A stretch of DNA of 64,000 nt from Endocalyx cinctus (Eukaryota > Ascomycota > Sordariomycetes > Amphisphaeriales > Apiosporaceae), in the NCBI GenBank assembly GCA_001600455.1, contig BCKC01000002.1, forward strand, positions 4,602,171 to 4,666,170. Reading direction: 5' to 3'. The notes below the pieces were generated by a model, which worked only from the letters and a program-made list of their open reading frames with translations, searched no databases and had not been told where the DNA came from. Positions 51,967 through 63,048 of this stretch are shown here, one piece after another (position 1 is the first letter of the stretch; every line of letters starts with the position of its first letter). Made by a program: the position numbers and the translations under genes.

Positions 51967-52646
51967 GGTGGTCACGTGTCTTGTTTGTTTACTTTTTCTC
52001 CTTTAAAGGGGGTTTGAGAGAATGAGGCGTGGTTATTTGCTTGGCATATGTATGCGTACGCGGGAGTTTATATAAAGTGGTAACCTTAAAAGGGAAGAAA
52101 CGATTGAATATCAATCAAGTCTTGGTATCGAAAGGGAAAACTAATGAGAGAAATGAGAGGAAAAAGGGAGAGAGAGAGAAGTCAATGTTATGCAACGATG
52201 ATGTTGATATTTTTATTTTTGAGGTTAGAGCTAATTTAGGCCAGGCCTGGTCAGATCCACCCTCGGTATAACGCTCATTTCAGGATCCGATACAATTATC
52301 GGCCTGCGTACAGCTGACGACGGATCGTTGTTCTTCAAATCAGGTATTCCACTATTTTACTATACACAGTACGTATTCTCTTACAAATTCACTATACCTA
52401 AATATTTATATATACGAAGCCTTAATGATGAGGATATGATGGAAGAGCTACATATAAAGACTATGTAATATTTCATACTCATATACATCTCGAACTTCTC
52501 ATGATTTTCTTAATATATAGAAAATGAGTATTTAATTTTAAGTCTCATCTATACTACTTCATTTCACTCAACCCTACAAGAGGAAAGAAAAAAACTACTT
52601 AGCGGGGTGAAGCAGATCCTAGCGAAGTAGGAGAATAGAACTTACA
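51967..52646. promoter_or_regulatory. Shared divergent promoter region, peroxiredoxin-like gene and DML1
   Basis: 680 nt lie between two start codons on opposite strands, so both promoters must be here or overlap. The left half is purine-rich on the plus strand (52130-52170), and the right half is AT-rich. No specific factor site is claimed. Confidence 0.5.
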
Positions 52647-54765
52647 ATGCGCGAGATTATCACTTTACAGCTCGGCCAGCAGAGCAATTATCTCGGTACA
52701 CATTTCTGGAATACACAAGTTAAGCCATTCATATATTCTCTCTCTCTCTCTCCCATTGCTCATCTTTTTTTTTCTCTGACTCATCCATATTAACACATAT
52801 CAATAGGAATCATATTTCACCTACGGTCCCGACGAGGAGGAATCCCCCGTCGACCATGACGTGCACTTCCGACCGGGTATCGCCCCCGACGGTTCCGAGA
52901 CATACATGCCTCGAACCGTGATTTACGACCTGAAAGGCGGGTTCGGTACCTTAAGGAAGGTGAACGCTCTTTACGAAGTCGACGAGGACGAGGGGGCGGC
53001 GTCGAGTTCTTCTTTATGGTATTATATTATTTTCTTCCCTCCTTTTTTTTCTCTCTCTCTCTCTGTCTCTGTATATATGTATATTCTCATCTACCCAACT
53101 AAGCCAAAGATATATTTACCCGTTTCAGGTCCGGCAAAACCGTCATCCACCGGCAACAGCCCATCTCCACGAACCCGTACCAAACCAGCCTCGAATCCGG
53201 CCAAGACGGAGATCCGTCCGGCTCTCTATCCAAAGAATCGGTCCGCTACTGGTCCGACTTCAACCGCGTGTACCTGCACCCGCGCTCGTCCGTCCAGCTG
53301 AGCGAGTACGAGCTCCGGTCGAGCATCCGGCCCTTCGACCGCTTCGGCGCCGGCGAGGACCTCTTCGCCGACCTCGACCGCGAGCACGACCTGTCCGATC
53401 GCGATTTCCGCCCCTTCGCCGAGGAGGCCGACCACGTCCAGGGCTTGCAGGTCTTCGCCGGCCTCGACGACGCCTGGGCCGGGTTCGCCGCCAGGTACGT
53501 CGAGAGGCTGCGCGACGAGTACGGCAAGACGCCGATTTGGGTGTTTGGCTTGCAGGAGCCTACGAGGGGGTTGGCGAGGGTAGGTTTATTCATTCTATCT
53601 CTTGTGGTCTTATTTTTCTAAAACCTTGATTATTTTCTCAAAAAAAGAGAGAAAGAGAGGGGAAAAAAAGCTAACACTGAATAAAAAAAAAAAAAGGAAA
53701 AACGTCTTCTCAAACTCATAAACAAAGCCCGCGCCCTCGTAGAGCTAAACAGCCAAGCCACCCTCGTAGTACCCCTCGCTCTTCCCGAATCGCAACCCCT
53801 TCCGCGCACCGTCCGTCTGGACCCGTCCTCGCCCTGGCACGTATCCGCGCTACTCGCCGCCGCGGTCGAGAGCGCCACGTTACCTACGAGGCTTAAGAAC
53901 TTGTCATCTTCTTCCGGCGTCGGTAGTAGTGGTACGACCAGCAGCATGAGCCATATGTCGGATCTGCTCAACGTCTTCGGGAAGCAGACTTTGGCTAATT
54001 TGGAGGTGACGCCCGTCGTCACCCCTTCTTCCCCTTCTTTATCTACCGGTAACTTAACATTCCACGATGAAGAGGACGAGGATGGGGACGGGGAAAATCG
54101 AGAAGGAAAACCTTGGACGTTGGATGTCGATTTGTCCTCCCCGCAAGATTTGGATCTGGTGGATACTACGACGGCGGCGGGACTGAGGAGGAACGGAAGA
54201 CGTCGTAAGAAGAGACACGTGTTTAGGCAGCTGAGAATGCGTAGAGGAGAGCCCGATGAAGAAGAGAAGGAGCAGGAGGAGAATCACGATCGTCGAACGG
54301 CGCGTAGAGAAGAGGAAGAAGATTTTAGAAGAGCTTACGGCTACGGGGGTCGATCTAGAAGACGGCCTAAATACCACGAGTACGTTTTTTTTCTCTCCTT
54401 TTTCTTATCACGTCATCACCAAAAACTCACCTCTCACTCATCCAAACCACTAACTTCTTTTTCTTTTTCTTTTTGCCTCATTCGACAGTTACTCAACCCT
54501 CAAACCATTCTACCCCCTCCCAACCAGCTACCCGAAAATATTCTTCCGCGACGACCGACCGATCCAGTCCCCTCTGCCGATCGTGAAGACGGCCTTCACG
54601 ACCGACACCTCGGTCACGGCCAAGACGCGATCCCTGCGCGGCGCCGTCGTCCGTTTCCTGGGAGTCGAGGAAAGGGAGGTCATCGGGAACGACTTGGCCG
54701 AGATCGCCGAAGGGTATCGGGAGGGCTGGAGTAGCGGAAGCGATAGTGAGGGGGATGATGATTGA
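52647..54765 (+). CDS. dml1: Dml1/Misato tubulin-like mitochondrial inheritance protein
   Basis: Exons 52647-52718, 52807-53018, 53129-53579, 53697-54379 and 54489-54765 give 564 residues. The N terminus [20 protein letters not shown] is the diagnostic Misato/Dml1 tubulin-like segment, followed by [33 protein letters not shown], the family's [13 protein letters not shown] and [20 protein letters not shown]. Yeast Dml1 is needed for mitochondrial DNA inheritance and human Misato for mitochondrial morphology (family knowledge). Between about residues 330 and 475 there is a charged low-complexity insert rich in Glu, Asp and Arg ([36 protein letters not shown]). The C-terminal domain resumes with [20 protein letters not shown]. 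The acceptor of the third intron follows a poly-A run rather than a pyrimidine tract, yet the phase-0 join is clean. Confidence 0.93.
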
Positions 54766-57341
54766 ACGAAGAGAGAGAGAGAGAGAGAGAGATAAAAGCA
54801 AGGGATTAGGGTAAGGGTATCGTGGTTGAATTGAAGGAAGGGGAAAAAAATAAAATAAATCTTGGAGTGCCGAATCAGTCAGAAATTGATTCCGTACCTC
54901 CCTCAATGAGCTGATAATCGTGAGAATGGTGAAGTGTGAGTGAATACCTGTATCTGTAATATTAGCAGTATCAACCTAACCATATCCGCTATCCTTGACT
55001 TCCAAGTATCCTATTTCAATACAGCAAAATCATCGCTCCTGCAAGTTACTTGATCTTACTTTCAGTTTTATGACAGGTCTGAAAACGACACTTAAACTCA
55101 AAGAAATGTATGAGTCTGGTTGGATGGAGAGGGTCGTCAAAGTAGGTCAGGAGATATCATCCGTGCGAGAATGACCAGGAGGACGGATACTATGGTATAT
55201 ATCGGAGCCAGTGGTTCGAAGTCCTCGTGTAAATAGAACCAACAGGTCACCTACGCCGCAAACGTCTACACTACCCTGCGCCAACGAGAGCAACTCATTG
55301 ACGGGAACCTCCAAAAGTCCCCTCCAGTTCGTCAATCCAGTTGGTTCCTTCTCCTCTTGTCGTACCATCCCCTCCCGATGCAAGTAGGCTAAGCGCTGGT
55401 CATCATAGACCTCTAGTACTCTTTTCTTTTCTTTTTTCTAACAGCCAAGATAAGCGCCGTGACCAGGGTTAAGAGAAAGAAGCACGAACGATAACAGGCA
55501 GGTAACCGGGCAGTGCACACCGCTTTCTATCACCGATCTTTCCCTATTTCGAGAGTTAGATTTACGTATATGAAAAAGAAAAAGTGATAGTGGGTTACTC
55601 CCAAAAAAAAAAAAAAAAAAACAGAACGATAAAAGATGGATCTTGTAACCAAAATCTTGCGTATGAACATCTTAAAACGGACTCGAGGCATGAACCAAAG
55701 GGCCCTTGGAACGGGCCGCATGATGCAGGAAAGGATAATAAAAAAGAAGTCTCCGGCCTTAGCCGAATGTTGGCCTAGTTTTCTGGCTGAAAAGGGTATT
55801 TTCGGGCCGATTGGCGTGAGTGTGAAAGCACTGCATTTATTTTATTTTTTTGTCGGCAACTTCATCCATCATCGGGCCGTGGTGGGATTTCGGCCCCCAA
55901 GCTACTAACCATGTAGGGGTCGTCCTTTTTTTTCTCCCTTTTCCCCCGCAAGACTGGCGGCAAAGCGATAAGGGACCACGCGAGACTCTCCCGTGTAAGC
56001 ATTTCGCAGTCTCCCCCCCTCCTCGCCACGCCTGAGCAGGAACAAGTGAATGGAGCACAAGAACAGTAGAAGGATACCTGACGTAAACATGGATATTGAC
56101 GATATGCGTGTTCTGTCAGTACGATAGGTCATATAATGAAAATATGTTTTATCAGTAGTAGACAGTAGTGGACTAAACAAACTTCTCGCCTTTTTCAGAA
56201 GTCAGATACTTAGAGACGTGTGGGTAGGTTGGGCATGAAAAAAAGCCCGACGAGAGGAGAGGAGTCTTTCACTCTCTCCTCTTTCTCTCTGCCTCAACCC
56301 ATCCGAAGGATCCTACGGAACCGGCCGAAAAAAATAAGTGTAAAAACCGAACTCGGTTTTCTCATCATATGGGTGAAAGATTTGAATTTTGAGCTGCATG
56401 GGTCTTCACACAACCGTTTGCTAACCAGAACGCAATTTAAGGTCGTGCGCCCTACGGCCGCAGCCAATGGAGAGGAGCTGATTTGCGTAGCCACAGGGTT
56501 TCCTGCAGGTCTGAGTGGTCCACTTTGCTAAAGAATTCCTCGTGCAGCTCGAAGACGACGCTGTGAAAGCGCGGGGAGGGGTGGGTGGACTCGAAGAAGG
56601 GTGTCCTGCGTGCCTCCGGCATCGATTGCCTAAATAGCTCAACTGTTCATAAGGCGTAATACATATACGGCACGAGAGCGGAGAGCTTTGTCGTCGTTCA
56701 GATACCAAGATATAACGAAAGAGGAAGTATAGCAGGGATCCCACCAATGATACCTGATAATACATCGTGATGATAATTGCGTAGTTATATAGGTGCCAAG
56801 AAACAAATGATAGCATGCCCACGTAGCGTCTCGCTACAGAACGGTAGGCATTTGTGCGTACATATGCAGATCTCATCTGAATACTCATACAGGCCGGATC
56901 TTTTTGAACCAGCGTTATGCTTAAGAGATATGCGGCCTTCTTGTGCGTTTCAAGGATGGGATGGGTCATCCTATCATGTATCTTAGCAGATGTGCGTTGC
57001 ATCATGATTCAGGTGTTGACAAAGAACCAGGCTGTTTGCTGTTTGAAAGAAGAGGGGTAAGTCGAATATATCTGTTGGTCACGGAAAATCGGGAGAGTTA
57101 TGGTGTTACAAAATTTGGGACATGAGATAGTGAGTCACATTTCGTAAAGTTGTCAAGGTATTATAAACCCGCACGAAAAGCTTTACCCAGGAGTTTGACT
57201 TTGACTTGCAAATATTCGAGTTATCAGCAACTGGAGTGTATCTCGAACCATCTCGAGGCTAGCGTGCTGCGATAACTATCAGTATCAGAATCAAATCACC
57301 AACACCATCATTCGTTCGAGCCACCGTAATTTTCCGAAGAT
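54766..57341. other. Intergenic spacer, DML1 to aminotransferase
   Basis: About 2.6 kb. A (GA)n run lies directly after the DML1 stop (54769-54792), and an A tract at about 55603-55621. The only candidate gene is the small minus-strand ORF at 56452-56622. The 194-codon minus frame 57005-56421 overlaps it in another frame and has no recognisable domain. Confidence 0.5.
56452..56622 (-). CDS. Candidate small ORF, 56 residues
   Basis: ATG at 56622 to TAG at 56452. The reading MPEARRTPFFESTHPSPRFH, then VVFELHEEFFSKVDHSDLQE and LWLRKSAPLHWLRP, has a balanced, protein-like composition, with alternating hydrophobic and acidic positions that could form an amphipathic helix. It sits in a local GC-rich patch within AT-rich intergenic DNA. 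The closing codons overlap a possible GTAGGG donor at the stop, so it might be an exon of a longer spliced gene. No family recognised; a chance ORF is possible. Confidence 0.38.
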   Translation of the reverse strand: MPEARRTPFFESTHPSPRFHSVVFELHEEFFSKVDHSDLQETLWLRKSAPLHWLRP

Positions 57342-58850
57342 ATGTCTCCGATCCCCACAAACACCGAATCTGACAACAGCTCGGATATGAGTGGTGGAGT
57401 CGCACTGCCAGGCATTCTGAAACGCAGAGATGACTTTACCATCACCAAGAACGGTAACGGTCGACAGACGGTTGTCAAGGCCGAAGGTAACTTCCTGTAC
57501 CTGAGTAGCGAGCGGAAGATCCTCGATGCTAGTGGCGGTGCAGGCGTAGCCTGTATTGGCCACGGTGATCAAGAGGTGCTCAATGCTATGATGGATCAAG
57601 CGCGGAAAGTTTCGTACGTCGCTTGGGGATACTTTGACAATGAACCTCACAAAGAGTTATCGAGCTGGTTATCGGATACATCCTGTGGACATTTTACCAA
57701 GACATATGTCATGTCATCGGGTAAGAATCGGGTCCCCCACCTACTTACTCTCTTTATCGATATATATATACACGCCAAGCCAGCATTTTCCTAATTCTTG
57801 AGTGTAGGCTCCGAAGCGATAGAGGGGGCAATGAAGCTGGCACTTGAATATTTCGTGTGGAAAAAAGAACCCGAACGTGTCAATTTCATCGCCCGAGAAG
57901 AATCGTACCACGGTATCACACTAGGGGCTCTCGGTCTAGGGGCGCACTTGGCTCGAAGAGGCCCATTTGAAACTTTCCTGACGCCCAACGTCGGCCGTAT
58001 ACCGGCTTGCAACCCTTATCGTCAGCGGTATTTGGGCGAGTCGGATGCCGACTTCGTAGAACGCAAGGCTGCCGAGTTGGAGTCGGCCTTTATCAACCTA
58101 GGGCCAGGCACGGTGGCAGCCTTCATAGCCGAGCCGGTGGTCGGCGCGGCTTCGGGATGCATTCCGGCGGTGGCTGGGTATTTCCAAGAGATGAAGAAGG
58201 TGTGCGACCAGTACGGCGCGCTACTCGTGTTTGACGAGGTGATGTGCGGTATGGGCAGGACGGGGACACTGCACGCGTGGGAGCAGGAATACGGGGTTCG
58301 ACCAGACATTCAAGCAGTGGGGAAGGGATTGGGTGGCGGTTACCTGCCTGCGTCGGCGCTTCTCGTGAGCGACAAAATCGTTCAGACGATGGAGAGCCAG
58401 GGCGTAACTTTTACCCACGGACATACATACCAAGACCACGCAGTCGTATGCGCGACGGCTCTCAAGGTGCAGCGTATCGTCGAGAACAGAGACCTTTTGA
58501 GCAACGTTTGCTCGCAGGGAGAGTATCTGCAGCGCCTGTTGCACGAGAAGCTCGACGAGCATAAGCACGTGGGGGATATCCGGGGCAGAGGCCTCTTTTG
58601 GGGTATAGAGTTCGTTCAAGATAAACTGACGAAGGAGAGCTTCCCTCCGGAGAAGCAAGTAGCATTTCAAGTGCACGAGGCGGCGATGAAATATCCATCT
58701 TACGGGGTATCAATTTATTATGGTCAAGGGTGTGCCGGTAATCGCAAGGGAGATCATATTATGATTATGCCGGCATACAATGTCACATCTGAAGTGATTG
58801 ATGACATTGTAGAAGTGGTGGTTAAGGTGATCAGTCAGGTTTTGGGGTAA
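57342..58850 (+). CDS. Class III PLP-dependent aminotransferase
   Basis: Exons 57342-57720 and 57808-58850 give 473 residues. Class III landmarks occur in order: LDASGGAGVACIGHGDQEV, the cofactor phosphate loop SSGSEAIEGAMKLA (interrupted by the phase-1 intron), FIAREESYHGITLGALGLG, AAFIAEPVVGAASG, LLVFDEVMCGMGRTGTLHAW, and AVGKGLGGGY, where Lys299 should form the Schiff base with PLP. FTHGHTYQDHAVVCATAL and GDIRGRGLFWGIEFVQDK complete the fold. This subfamily includes omega-transaminases with amine or omega-amino acid donors; the exact substrates cannot be inferred. No targeting sequence is evident, so it is probably cytosolic. Length is normal and there are no breaks. Confidence 0.94.
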
Positions 58851-59523
58851 ATTATACCTCTCACTTACTTGTTTCCCCCCTTTTTTGGATTCTTATTTTT
58901 TTGGACCTTTTTTTTTTTTTTTTGGCTCCCCCTAAGAGAGAATCATATAGGTTATTAGAGAGTGCGTAGATTCAGGTGTATAGGATAGTATGTATGAATG
59001 AATAAGAATTTTTTTTGGAATTTATTATGTCTTGGGTGATGAATATGTAAGATGATATTTGTTTCGGGGGAAAGCGTGTAGATGTAGATGTAGATGCATA
59101 CATACTATATATGACTCGGAATAGAATAATTATGATTGTGAGTTCCCCCTCTTAAGGCTTGAGTCATTTGATATTAAAGTTTTATTTTATTTTATTTTGC
59201 TATATACTAAATAGTATATTCTTAAGTGTTAAGTGCTCAGATATCATTCATATGGATATATCCGTAGGGATATAAATATTATCCACGCAGCCACGGTGCC
59301 ACGGTGCCAACTATGGAAAAAAGTAAATAATGACGATGGTTGATAAATATACCTAGTCTATTAGATGGTACATACTTACTTACTTAAGTACCTAGGCAGG
59401 CAGCTAGGCAGCTAGGTACTGTAAGTATTTCCCTACTTAATGTTGTTAGGTCTCCACTAAAGTTGCTGTACTGCACGTGTAAAGAGTAGGCTAAAACTTG
59501 TTTACTTTACATAGTAAGATGCA

Positions 59524-59573
59524 TACCTAGGTACTTAAGTAGATACATATATCTACTTTGAAGTACCTAGGTA
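59524..59573. repeat. 50-nt hairpin of inverted TACCTAGGTA arms
   Basis: Arm 1 (59524-59545) is 22 nt; arm 2 (59550-59573) is its reverse complement with one 2-nt insertion (TG at 59559-59560); the loop CATA is 4 nt. Each outer end is itself the palindrome TACCTAGGTA. Related CTAGGTA and GTAGGTA units surround it from 59389 to 59640. Confidence 0.88.
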
Positions 59574-60141
59574 GGTATCTAACTACTGTAGGTATCTACT
59601 AAATATACTATAGTATTAGTGTACGGAGTATATGTAGGTAAACTGCACGCATCATGTTAATGTACATGTAATGCGATATGCTATGTATAGAGAGAGAAAA
59701 AGGCGGGGAGATCAATTAAAGTACATTCTTTAGTTTATGTATTATTGCGCAGTAAACCCAAGGGATAGTAAAACACGCCTTGTTTAAGGAGAGATGCAAT
59801 GCTGGCTGGCTGGGTCCTATGTCCAAGTCGTATGTATATTTGATCCACCAGACGTGGAGGGGAAAAAAAAAAAAAAAAAAAAAAACGCGACTTGCGCATT
59901 GCATTATTTTAGCCTCATTCACTTGTAATTTATAGTTTCTCTTTTCTTCGTATACCAAGACTATTTACTTAGTAATTATTTACTTACCAACTCAAAGAGA
60001 GAGAAAAAACAACAAGTCGACAATACTGCAATATAAATTTTTATTTAAGTTGGTTTACTTTTACTTTCCTTATCTTAATAAATCTTATTTCTATGAACGA
60101 CAATACTGTCAAAGAAACAAGTGTTGAGATATATTTGTATA

Positions 60142-60204
60142 TACCTAGGTACTTAGGTACTTTAGGTAGTGTAGGTAGGCTGGCTGGCTGGTAGGTAGGT
60201 ATAT
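60142..60204. repeat. TACCTAGGTA copy with GTAGG/CTGG tandem units
   Basis: TACCTAGGTA at 60142-60151 is followed by CTTAGGTACTTTAGGTAG, then GTAGGTAGGCTGGCTGGCTG and GTAGGTAGG, a short-period tandem array related in sequence to the hairpin 0.6 kb upstream. Confidence 0.8.
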
Positions 60205-60657
60205 ATAGTGTACCTTGTACTTATTATTAAATATTGTTAAGGGACAGATCTTCACTAAATTCAGTTTAGACCCTAAATAATACCTTAAACCCGGTTCCTA
60301 CTTTACGCGCCTCTTCTTTTTTTCCCTCTCGAAAATTATTGTTTCGCCGCGTCTTTTGTAACCACACCTATTAGGTTTGATTTTTATTGGATTTTTCTTA
60401 ATTCATCTATCATCCATCATCACATTGTTACTACTACCTTAACAATATCATACATAACATACATACGATACGCATCATTGTACATTCTGAATTGAGGCTC
60501 TTCTCGTCATCCTTGATTAGAATCTTCCCCCCACCATCTAAGATTACTTGATTCGATCGCCAAACTTCCATATTCTCAACTTTACTCTTTTTTTTTCTTC
60601 TTACTGATTCTTTCCAATTCAAAATCACCTTGTCTCTAATATACCATATACTAATTA

Positions 60658-60672
60658 ATGGTTATGGACTAA
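60658..60672 (+). promoter_or_regulatory. Upstream ORF before the forkhead gene (4 codons)
   Basis: ATG GTT ATG GAC TAA ends 40 nt before the main ATG at 60713. If the transcript begins upstream of it, this short uORF could lower translation of the forkhead protein. Confidence 0.45.
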
Positions 60673-60712
60673 CATTATTGAGTAAAGTAAATCTCACTAA
60701 ATATTACCCAGC

Positions 60713-63048
60713 ATGACTTCCTCGTCCAAGAGACCATCTCATAGGACTCGTCGCGTACGCGATGTTAGTCTCAGTCCCACTATCGCCGAACAGTCCTCTC
60801 CCTCGAGACCGGCTAAGCGCAGAAGAAAGGTAAATAAAAAAAAAAAAATTGCATATATATATCTATCATTTTATATAAGTAAATAAAATACTAACTATAC
60901 TTTTTTTTTTTTCAATTCTAAGGTTGACGAACCTCCTTCCGATACTATCGAAGATGAAGGCTCGAGTCTTACCATCGATCCCGTCACCACCGAAAATCCC
61001 AACGATAATGATCGCCTTATTACCCGCGTCACTCAGCATTTACATACCATTCATACTCAAGCTTCCAAGACTCATGCGAATGCCATGCAGCAATCCTCCG
61101 AAGATATCGAGGCTTACGCTAAAATTGCCGCCTCGGATTGGACATATTACATCAGATCGCTTTCTATCAATATTGGCAGAACCTCGGAACCTACTCCCAT
61201 CCAAAACCCCGAAGATAAGGATTTCGTCCATATAGACATCGGCCCCTCTAAGACTTTTTCTCGTCAAACTGCTACTATATATTACGACTCGGACGTAGAT
61301 AACTGGTTCATATCAGCCAGGGGTCGCAACGGTCTCAAAATCGATAATGAGCCTTTAAGAAAAGTAGACCCTCCGCGTGCCCTCGTCAGCGGCGCCGTCA
61401 TCGAAATTGGTGGTTTAGAGATGATGTTCGTCTTGCCCGTAAATCTCAGTCCGCTTCGCATAAATCCCATATACTTAGAGCAAGCCGGCCTACCTGTTCC
61501 CGAGGACGAGAACCGACCAACTCTACCGCCCGCGCCATCCGCGAATATACCCTCCTCTCAGTCTACTACGAATCGCCCTTCGTCTCGCGATCAGCCTTTT
61601 CAACAACCTATTGCGCCCGCGCCTCCGGATTACAAGCGTCCCGGCACTCCGCCTTCGGTAGCCAAGATCAACCCCGCTACGTCGCAGGCCAGAACTCCTC
61701 TCACCAGCTCCGCGAATACCATCGTCATGACCCAAAACGACGTAGATCTAAGCCTGGACGATAATAAGCACCTCAAGCCGAGCTTTAGCTACGCTCAGAT
61801 GATTACCCAAGCGATTATGAGCGTACCCGAAGAAAAGCTAAACCTTGCGAATATATATAACTACATCACCACCAATTATTCCTACTATCGACATCAACCG
61901 GCCCATGGCTGGCAGGTAAGTTAGAGATTGAGTCTCATATTTCGCCAAGGCGCATAATAGCTAACCATTCAACAATAGAATTCGATCCGGCACAACCTGT
62001 CGCTGAATAAATGTTTCGTCAAGGCGCCACGCTCGACGGATGAACCGGGAAAGGGTATGAAATGGGAAATCACGGCTGAAGCTCGCGAGGAGATGATCAA
62101 GAACGCGTGGAAGGGAGGACGAGGCGGGCACCGAGGCTCATCGGCGCCATCCTCACCCAGCCAACCAAATCAGCTCGCCTACATCACCCAGGGTCCGAAA
62201 GACATGGCGAAACGCGAGCCGGGATCTGCGCGGAAGCGTAAAGGTTCACCCACTACTTCTCCGTCGCGAAAATCGCTTCTGAATCCGTCAACGGTGACGC
62301 CGGACAGACGGCCCTTCTCCAACCATCACTCTCTAAGCTTCAATGACGGCAGCCCCATGCCTCGTAGCCGCAAGACCCTCGAAGTGTCCAGCTCCTTTGC
62401 CGAGCCGCTAGCTTTGGATCACAGCAACAACAACAACCTCGAGCAATCCCCCCAACAGACGCTCACCTCCTCGTTCCCGGCCGATGAGAGCGCCTCGTTC
62501 GTGACGCCCGCGCCGCATCGCGTCCACCCCCGGCTCGCCCCGCCCAGCACCGCTCAGAGGCCCAGCCAGCACATGCCCACCAGCTCGCCGGCCCCGTTTT
62601 GGAAGTACGCCGATATCAACAGCACGCCCCTCAAGCTTCCGTCGCCTTACGATATGAGCCCCTCGAAGCCCCACAGCAGCCATCATAAGGGCATCGATCT
62701 TCTGCAGAACAGCAGCAGTCCACCCCCGGGCCCCGCCGAAGATCGGACCCCTGTCGCTAGTCCCACCAGGTCCCGTAGAGGCGCGACGCGCGAAAGGAGC
62801 GCCGCCCCGCCGGCGGTAGAAGACGATGACGAGGATGCTCCTTTTGATTTGACCAAGTATGTTTATTCCCGATTTTTCTCCGTCGTCACCTATAGATTAC
62901 GATGTTACGGAATTTAATGAGATTCGAAATGCTAACGTGGCTTTTTTACAGGGGGTTCCAAAGCATCGGGTCATACCACGCTCCTCTCAGTCTTGGAGGT
63001 GGATTAGGTACCACTACCGCTGCCAGAGCCAATGGTGGACAAGTCTAA
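60713..63048 (+). CDS. FHA-forkhead transcription factor (Fkh1/Fkh2 type)
   Basis: Exons 60713-60829, 60923-61915, 61979-62856 and 62952-63048 give 694 residues. The first exon encodes a basic N terminus (RPAKRRRK). An FHA domain follows at about residues 112-212 ([46 protein letters not shown]), which binds phosphothreonine partners. The forkhead domain at about 322-410 reads [20 protein letters not shown], then [18 protein letters not shown], with the recognition helix spanning the intron at 61916. The C-terminal half is Ser/Pro-rich with many SP/TP sites, fitting CDK regulation. The FHA plus forkhead order is that of yeast Fkh1/Fkh2, which control G2/M genes (family knowledge). The last exon adds only 32 residues, [17 protein letters not shown] ... 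ANGGQV. Confidence 0.94.

Larger units (their letters stand above)
58851..60712. other. Palindrome-rich intergenic spacer
   Basis: About 1.9 kb between the aminotransferase and the forkhead gene. It contains T and A tracts (including A23 at 59863-59885), repeated GTAGG/CTAGG motifs, and several TACCTAGGTA palindromes, three of which are listed. The part next to the forkhead start is probably its promoter and leader. Confidence 0.6.

Noticed and set aside
56421..57005. 194-codon minus-strand open frame
   Set aside because: No domain or motif; the part that looks protein-like is in another frame (56452-56622).
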